Shown here: piece by piece, positions 5,733-8,810 of the stretch
Layout: the number at the start of each line of letters is the position of its first letter
How positions within the stretch are numbered: the stretch's first letter is position 1
DNA from: RGIG3994 sp045589735
GTDB lineage: Bacteria > Bacillota > Clostridia > Oscillospirales > CAG-272
Direction: 5' to 3'
Assembly (NCBI GenBank): GCA_045589735.1
Contig: JAZNPQ010000124.1
Span: 1 to 8,810, forward strand
Length of the DNA stretch: 8,810 nt
The notes under the pieces: generated by a model
Told to the model about the DNA's origin: nothing
Database searches by the model: none
Seen by the model: only the letters and a program-made list of their open reading frames with translations
Program-made: the position numbers and the translations under genes

Positions 5733-7258
5733 CAGTCGTCACCGTTAACGGCGTCCTCAAGCGCCTTTTGCATTTCGGGCTTTGAGTCACCGTGCTTAAC
5801 AAAGAGCATTGTTATGAACGACAGGAGTACAAACACAGTTCCGAAGGGGAAGAGGGTACGAAGGTTCATTGTGAGCAGGGGGCCGCTGAGGACAGGGCCT
5901 GCTATCTGCGCTGCCATGCTTGCGGAGTAGTAGAAGCCCGTATAGCGTCCGACGTCACTTCCCGTGGCAAGCTCAACGACCATAGGAAAGCTGTTGACGT
6001 TGATAGCAGCCCAGCCAATGCCTGCCAGCGAGAAGAATATATTCATAAGCCAAAGTGGGCTTCCCGAGGTCATAAAGCAGGCGGCAAAGAAGGCTGATGC
6101 AAGAAGAGCGACGCCTATGAGTATCATCTTTTTGCGTCCGAGCTTTGACGAAATAAATGCGACGGGGAAGAATGCGACTGTGGCAACGGCGACAGCTATC
6201 AGCAGAGTCGTATTGTAGTCGAGACCGAGGATCTCACCTGCGTAGACCGAGTACTTTGAAGTAACTGCGTTGTATCCGATATACCAGAAAGCGACAGAAA
6301 GGAGAAGGAATATGAGAGAACGAAGCTCGGGCTTTGAGAGCTTTCTTTTGTGCTCGGCGGCGGCTTTTTCAGCATCGGCGTCGGTAATGCCCGCGCGTTC
6401 GCTGATAAGTCTTGCGTCCTCTGCCCATTTAGGCTCTCTGACCGTAGCAATAAAGACAATGAGGGCTATAAGCATAAGTCCTGCGATTGTAGAAAAGAAC
6501 GTGGTATAGCTCATAAGCTGATTTTCGGTTTTTCCCGTTCCGAAAACGATACCGAGAACGAGAACTATAGCTCCTGCGAGCGTTCCCATAAGATTTATAA
6601 CGGCGTTACCCTTTGAGCGAAGCGGCTTAGGTGTAATGTCGGGCATAAGGGATACCGCAGGCGAGCGAAAGATACTCATTGAAACGAGAACTCCGAGAAG
6701 CAAAACTATAAACAGTATCAGCGGAGCGGGGTTTGCCACGGTCTGCTTCCAAGCGTACGCTTGGCGTGCGGGCGTTACGTATTCTGTATAACCTTCCGAA
6801 AGATTGCCGTTTTCGTCGTACATTTTTATAGACGAAAATTCCTCTTCCGTGAGATTTTCTTGGATTTTCTCGCTTGTTTTTCCAAGATCCTCGTTGTAGA
6901 GCATCTGAAGAGTAGCCTTGTTATCGTTTTCTCTTATCGCGTCTATTCTTGAAATCTGCCAGTTATCGGCAAACGAGAGGGAGACAAAGAGGATACACGC
7001 AACGACGGTACCTATCAGTATAAACGGTGTTCTTCTGCCTCTCTTGAATTTTGCTCTGTCTGAGAGCGCGCCGAAGAGAGGGAGCATAAAGAGCGCGAGA
7101 ACGTTGTCAAGCGCCATAATTAATCCTGACAGCGTCTGAGACATACCGAACTTATTGGTCATAATAAGCGGTATTATTGAGTCATAGGCTTGCCAGAACA
7201 TCTGTATCAGGAAAAATGCAAGGCCGACGAGAAATGTACGTTTGTAATTGAGCTTCAT
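5732..7258 (-). CDS. MFS transporter with large extracytoplasmic insertion (GPH/SLC45-like)
   Basis: Integral membrane carrier of the major facilitator superfamily, 508 residues, with about 12 hydrophobic segments. The N-terminal half carries DNVLALFMLPLFGALSDR followed by RGRRTPFILIG (about 51-83), the loop-2 signature seen in sugar carriers of the GPH and SLC45-like groups. The C-terminal half has the partner SSKLGRKKMILIG (370-382). Between the third and fourth hydrophobic segments lies a charged stretch of about 80 residues (97-177), much longer than a usual MFS loop. A charged cytoplasmic linker (about 273-312) joins the halves. The start has AAAGGA upstream and a promoter about 40 bases away. 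It is the first gene of a two-gene operon whose second gene is a GDPD phosphodiesterase, suggesting uptake or release of a related glyceryl or glycosyl compound. The MFS call is secure; the substrate is unknown. Confidence 0.9.
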   Translation of the reverse strand: MKLNYKRTFLVGLAFFLIQMFWQAYDSIIPLIMTNKFGMSQTLSGLIMALDNVLALFMLPLFGALSDRAKFKRGRRTPFILIGTVVACILFVSLSFADNWQISRIDAIRENDNKATLQMLYNEDLGKTSEKIQENLTEEEFSSIKMYDENGNLSEGYTEYVTPARQAYAWKQTVANPAPLILFIVLLLGVLVSMSIFRSPAVSLMPDITPKPLRSKGNAVINLMGTLAGAIVLVLGIVFGTGKTENQLMSYTTFFSTIAGLMLIALIVFIATVREPKWAEDARLISERAGITDADAEKAAAEHKRKLSKPELRSLIFLLLSVAFWYIGYNAVTSKYSVYAGEILGLDYNTTLLIAVAVATVAFFPVAFISSKLGRKKMILIGVALLASAFFAACFMTSGSPLWLMNIFFSLAGIGWAAINVNSFPMVVELATGSDVGRYTGFYYSASMAAQIAGPVLSGPLLTMNLRTLFPFGTVFVLLSFITMLFVKHGDSKPEMQKALEDAVNGDD

Positions 7259-7295
7259 TTTTTGTCCTTTCTATATTTAAGACTTATATGCATAT

Positions 7296-7324
7296 ATTAT
7301 AGCACACACAAACATCTTTGTACA
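7296..7324 (-). promoter_or_regulatory. Predicted promoter of the MFS-GDPD operon
   Basis: On the minus strand TATAAT (7296-7301) is preceded by TGC, giving an extended -10. A weaker -35, TGTACA (7319-7324, 4 of 6 matches), stands 17 bases upstream. The leader would be about 30 bases long. It is divergent from the promoter of the LRR lipoprotein at 7451-7479, with about 125 bases between them. Confidence 0.65.
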
Positions 7325-7450
7325 CATCAATTTAAAAAATATTCTGCGCTTTTCCGCGTACATTGTGTATTTATGAAATTTTTGGCGGTAAAATAAATAT
7401 TTTCGGCAAAAGCTGTCGAACGGTTTTTTCTTTAGCTGATGCGATTCTTA

Positions 7451-7479
7451 TTGACATAAATGGTAAAATATGGTAAAAT
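7451..7479 (+). promoter_or_regulatory. Near-consensus promoter of the LRR lipoprotein gene
   Basis: A perfect -35 TTGACA (7451-7456) and a -10 TAAAAT (7474-7479) are separated by 17 bases, with TGG before the -10 as an extended element. The leader would be about 30 bases, with AGGAG at 7501-7505 lying 9 bases from the ATG at 7515. Among the promoters in this window it is the closest to consensus at -35. Confidence 0.78.
7460..7479 (+). repeat. Perfect 10-bp tandem repeat inside promoter
   Basis: ATGGTAAAAT occurs twice back to back (7460-7469 and 7470-7479), filling most of the spacer and the whole -10. The 10-base period places both copies on the same face of the helix. It could be a repressor operator, or a simple duplication that created a doubled -10. 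No regulator gene is adjacent. Confidence 0.75.
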
Positions 7480-7514
7480 GTTTACAAATCAAGACAAAAA
7501 AGGAGAGACAAAAA

Positions 7515-8291
7515 ATGGACAAGCTGAATACAAAAAGAATAATAGTTTTGTGTCTGCCGATAGTGTTTGCGGTATCACTTGCGATAACGCTCGCGGCTTG
7601 CATGGCGCAGGCGGGTAGGGAAGTGAACGACGGAGTATTCGGAACGAGTGACGGCGACGGCACTATAGGTGAGCTTCCGACAATAAGCGACGGACAGAAT
7701 GAAGCCTCGTCGGGACTTGAATTTACCAGCCGAGGCGACGGCACGTGTGTTTTGACGGGCGTCGGAGATTGTGCAGACAAAAACATAACTGTGCCCGAGC
7801 AAAGCCCCGACGGAGAAACGGTACAGGCTATCGCGCGTTCGGCGTTTGCGGGAGACACCGGAATTCGACGCGTAACGTTGCCGTCTACGATAACGACTAT
7901 AGGCGACTATGCCTTTTACGAATCGTCGCTGACCGAGATAAATATACCGTCAAGCGTAACGTCTGTCGGTGAGGCGGCATTTTCAAATTGCAGGTCACTT
8001 AAGAAAATAAACGTGTCGGGAACAAATAAAAGCTATTGCTCGGTTGACGGTGTGCTTTTTTCAAAGGATAAGAGTACGCTTGTCTGCTATCCGTCGGGCA
8101 GAGAGGGAGAGACCTACACGATACGAATGGGTGTCGGATACATAAAAAATGCGGCGTTCCTCGGTTGCGTTTATCTCAAAAGCGTAAGCTATAACGGAAG
8201 CTATAAGGATTGGCAGACCGTAAAAATAGGAGCTAACAACGACTCACTCAGCGGAATGACAATAAACTTTTTGACACAAACAACGAAGTAA
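7515..8291 (+). CDS. BspA-like leucine-rich-repeat surface lipoprotein
   Basis: Predicted exported lipoprotein of 258 residues; its role is unknown, but such proteins are usually surface-exposed and often bind host or bacterial ligands. The N-terminus is basic, then a hydrophobic segment ends in the lipobox LAAC (Cys29 becomes the lipidated residue). A linker rich in Gly, Asp and Ser (about 34-66) follows. BspA-type LRR units run from about 103 to 168: QAIARSAFAGDTGIRRVTLP, TTIGDYAFYESSLTEINIP and TSVGEAAFSNCRSLKKINV. Next comes the family's typical DGVLFSKDKSTLVCYPSG island and a C-terminal DWQTVKIGANN-type cap. The start at 7515 is chosen because AGGAG lies 9 bases upstream and a signal peptide begins there. 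An upstream in-frame ATG at 7470 overlaps the -10 box and is rejected. It is transcribed alone, divergent from the MFS operon. No canonical terminator follows. Confidence 0.88.
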   Translation: MDKLNTKRIIVLCLPIVFAVSLAITLAACMAQAGREVNDGVFGTSDGDGTIGELPTISDGQNEASSGLEFTSRGDGTCVLTGVGDCADKNITVPEQSPDGETVQAIARSAFAGDTGIRRVTLPSTITTIGDYAFYESSLTEINIPSSVTSVGEAAFSNCRSLKKINVSGTNKSYCSVDGVLFSKDKSTLVCYPSGREGETYTIRMGVGYIKNAAFLGCVYLKSVSYNGSYKDWQTVKIGANNDSLSGMTINFLTQTTK

Positions 8292-8337
8292 ATTGGGATT
8301 TAACGCACTGCCCGGGCGAAGCGTTTAAAGTTTCGGT

Positions 8338-8357
8338 CAAGCCTTTTTAAAGGCTTG
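8338..8357. repeat. Tight 9-bp stem-loop after LRR gene
   Basis: CAAGCCTTT and AAAGGCTTG are perfect complements separated only by TT, so a real loop would open one more pair. It lies about 45 bases after the lipoprotein stop. No T-run follows on the plus strand, so it is a poor intrinsic terminator; it may protect the 3' end of the transcript or belong to the repeat array. Confidence 0.6.
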
Positions 8358-8476
8358 TCGGGACTCAAGCAGAGGGCGAAATCCCCTGAGCAAAAAGGCG
8401 CCACGGAGGGGTTCGGGGAACCACACAAGTGGGGGGGTCCCCGTCCTATGCGATACTTTTCCGCTGTCTTCACCCG

Positions 8477-8512
8477 CTTTTTTCTTTGTGGCAAAAGGCG
8501 CAAAGAAAAAAG
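8477..8512. repeat. 12-bp perfect stem-loop
   Basis: CTTTTTTCTTTG (8477-8488) pairs perfectly with CAAAGAAAAAAG (8501-8512) across a 12-base loop. It directly abuts the left end of the inverted-end segment at 8514. Read on the minus strand, T-rich sequence is the 3' arm, so a terminator role for a minus-strand transcript is conceivable; on the plus strand it is not terminator-like. Confidence 0.65.
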
Positions 8513-8513
8513 T

Positions 8514-8792
8514 TAGCCGCACGGGAATCGAACAAAATCGGTTTTGTCGGGCAGATTTTCCCGATAACTTCAGTTCTTTTCTTGGTAATATGTCTATATA
8601 ACCTGCAAAAACAACCTTGTTCTCGAAAAAATCTGCTCCGTCAAAACTGCTCGCACCTCACGGTGAATTAATTTTTGATGGATTTTGGTGGGATTTAGCG
8701 AAGCAAGGTATGTACCTTGCAAGTTAAAGCACGCCGAAAGACGCGAAAATTAATCACCGTGTGGCGATTTCGGTTCGATTCTCGTGCAGCTA
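8514..8792. repeat. 279-bp segment with tRNA 3'-end-like inverted ends
   Basis: The left end (8514-8533) and right end (8773-8792) are inverted repeats identical at 18 of 20 positions. The similarity continues a few bases inwards (AAAATCG against CGAAATCG). Read outwards each is GTTCGATTC(C/T)CGTGC(G/A)GCTA, which carries the universal T-loop TTCGATT, a T-stem 3' strand and seven acceptor-like bases. Neither end is joined to a body that folds as a tRNA. AAAAAAG occurs just outside both ends (8506-8512 and 8795-8801) and could be a target-site duplication, although it is low complexity. It could be a MITE-like element or att-site remnants of an integrative element that used a tRNA gene. No recombinase or transposase is visible. 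Confidence 0.55.
8659..8761. repeat. Long nested stem with internal hairpin
   Basis: CACGGTGAATTAATTTT (8659-8675) pairs with AAAATTAATCACCGTG (8746-8761) over 16 bp with one bulged A. In its loop GCAAGGTA (8703-8710) and TACCTTGC (8713-8720) form a perfect 8-bp hairpin with a two-base centre. The structure is nested within the inverted ends at 8514-8792, so a transcript would fold into one extended branched hairpin. The function is unknown. Confidence 0.6.
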
Positions 8793-8810
8793 TCAAAAAA
8801 GAACACGCCG

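Larger units (their letters stand above)
8292..8810. other. Non-coding hairpin-rich region after the LRR lipoprotein
   Basis: About 520 bases with no credible gene; short open frames lack ribosome binding sites and recognisable domains. It holds stem-loops at 8338-8357 and 8477-8512, a G-rich stretch with seven consecutive G (8431-8437), and a 279-bp segment with inverted ends (8514-8792) containing a long nested stem (8659-8761). The left half (8292-8512) resembles the hairpin-array intergenic repeats of gut Clostridia as I remember them, which is recognition only. The region is cut by the window edge. Confidence 0.65.

Noticed and set aside
7470..7514. Upstream in-frame ATG that would extend the LRR lipoprotein by 15 residues
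   Set aside because: It overlaps the -10 box, has no ribosome binding site and would put a charged stretch before the signal peptide; AGGAG at 7501-7505 points to 7515.
8429..8671. 80-residue open frame on the plus strand
   Set aside because: It begins in the G-rich hairpin, has no ribosome binding site and crosses the inverted-end boundary; the translated string has no domain.
8718..8794. A complete tRNA gene ending at the right T-loop-like sequence
   Set aside because: The five bases before TTCGATT do not pair with those after it, no 5' acceptor strand complementary to GCAGCTA is present, and no anticodon arm folds; the same holds for the left copy on the minus strand.
1..8810. CRISPR array, phage module, toxin-antitoxin or other defence system
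   Set aside because: No regularly spaced repeats, and all seven real genes belong to known housekeeping, transport or surface families; no transposase, integrase or nuclease motif is seen.

Overview
The window looks like a chromosomal segment from an anaerobic, probably gut-dwelling member of the Clostridia (Bacillota), perhaps Oscillospirales/Ruminococcaceae-like. This is inferred from strong AGGAG/GGAGG ribosome binding sites, sigma-A type promoters (TTGAAA or TTGACA, 17-bp spacer, TATAAT or TAAAAT), the dimeric type of glycyl-tRNA synthetase, a BspA-type leucine-rich-repeat lipoprotein, and hairpin-rich intergenic repeats of a style I associate with that group. No species can be named from the sequence alone.

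Layout. Six genes lie on the minus strand and one on the plus strand. (1) Positions 5-2550 hold a minus-strand operon read coaE, then a membrane-anchored lytic transglycosylase, then an M18 aminopeptidase (apeA). coaE and the transglycosylase overlap by 11 bases, the aminopeptidase follows after 31 bases, and a good extended -10 promoter precedes coaE. (2) Positions 2551-3377 are a non-coding island. Two 69-bp copies of a hairpin repeat face each other across it, with a GC-rich imperfect palindrome and smaller hairpins inside. (3) Positions 3378-4775 hold glycyl-tRNA synthetase, a single-gene unit with its own promoter and a textbook terminator. (4) Positions 4929-7258 hold a two-gene minus-strand operon: an MFS transporter with a large extracytoplasmic insertion, coupled stop-to-start (TGATG) to a membrane-anchored glycerophosphodiester phosphodiesterase, then a terminator. 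(5) Positions 7515-8291, read in the opposite direction, hold a BspA-like LRR lipoprotein with a near-consensus promoter that contains a perfect 10-bp tandem repeat. (6) Positions 8292-8810 are non-coding and packed with hairpins. They include a 279-bp segment whose inverted ends resemble the T-arm plus acceptor end of a tRNA.

The genes are mostly housekeeping: CoA synthesis, peptide turnover, wall remodelling and glycine charging. The MFS/GDPD pair plausibly handles uptake and hydrolysis of a phosphodiester or sugar compound, and the LRR lipoprotein is a surface protein. I see no defence system, phage genes, CRISPR array, transposase or complete tRNA. The unexplained content is in the two non-coding islands.
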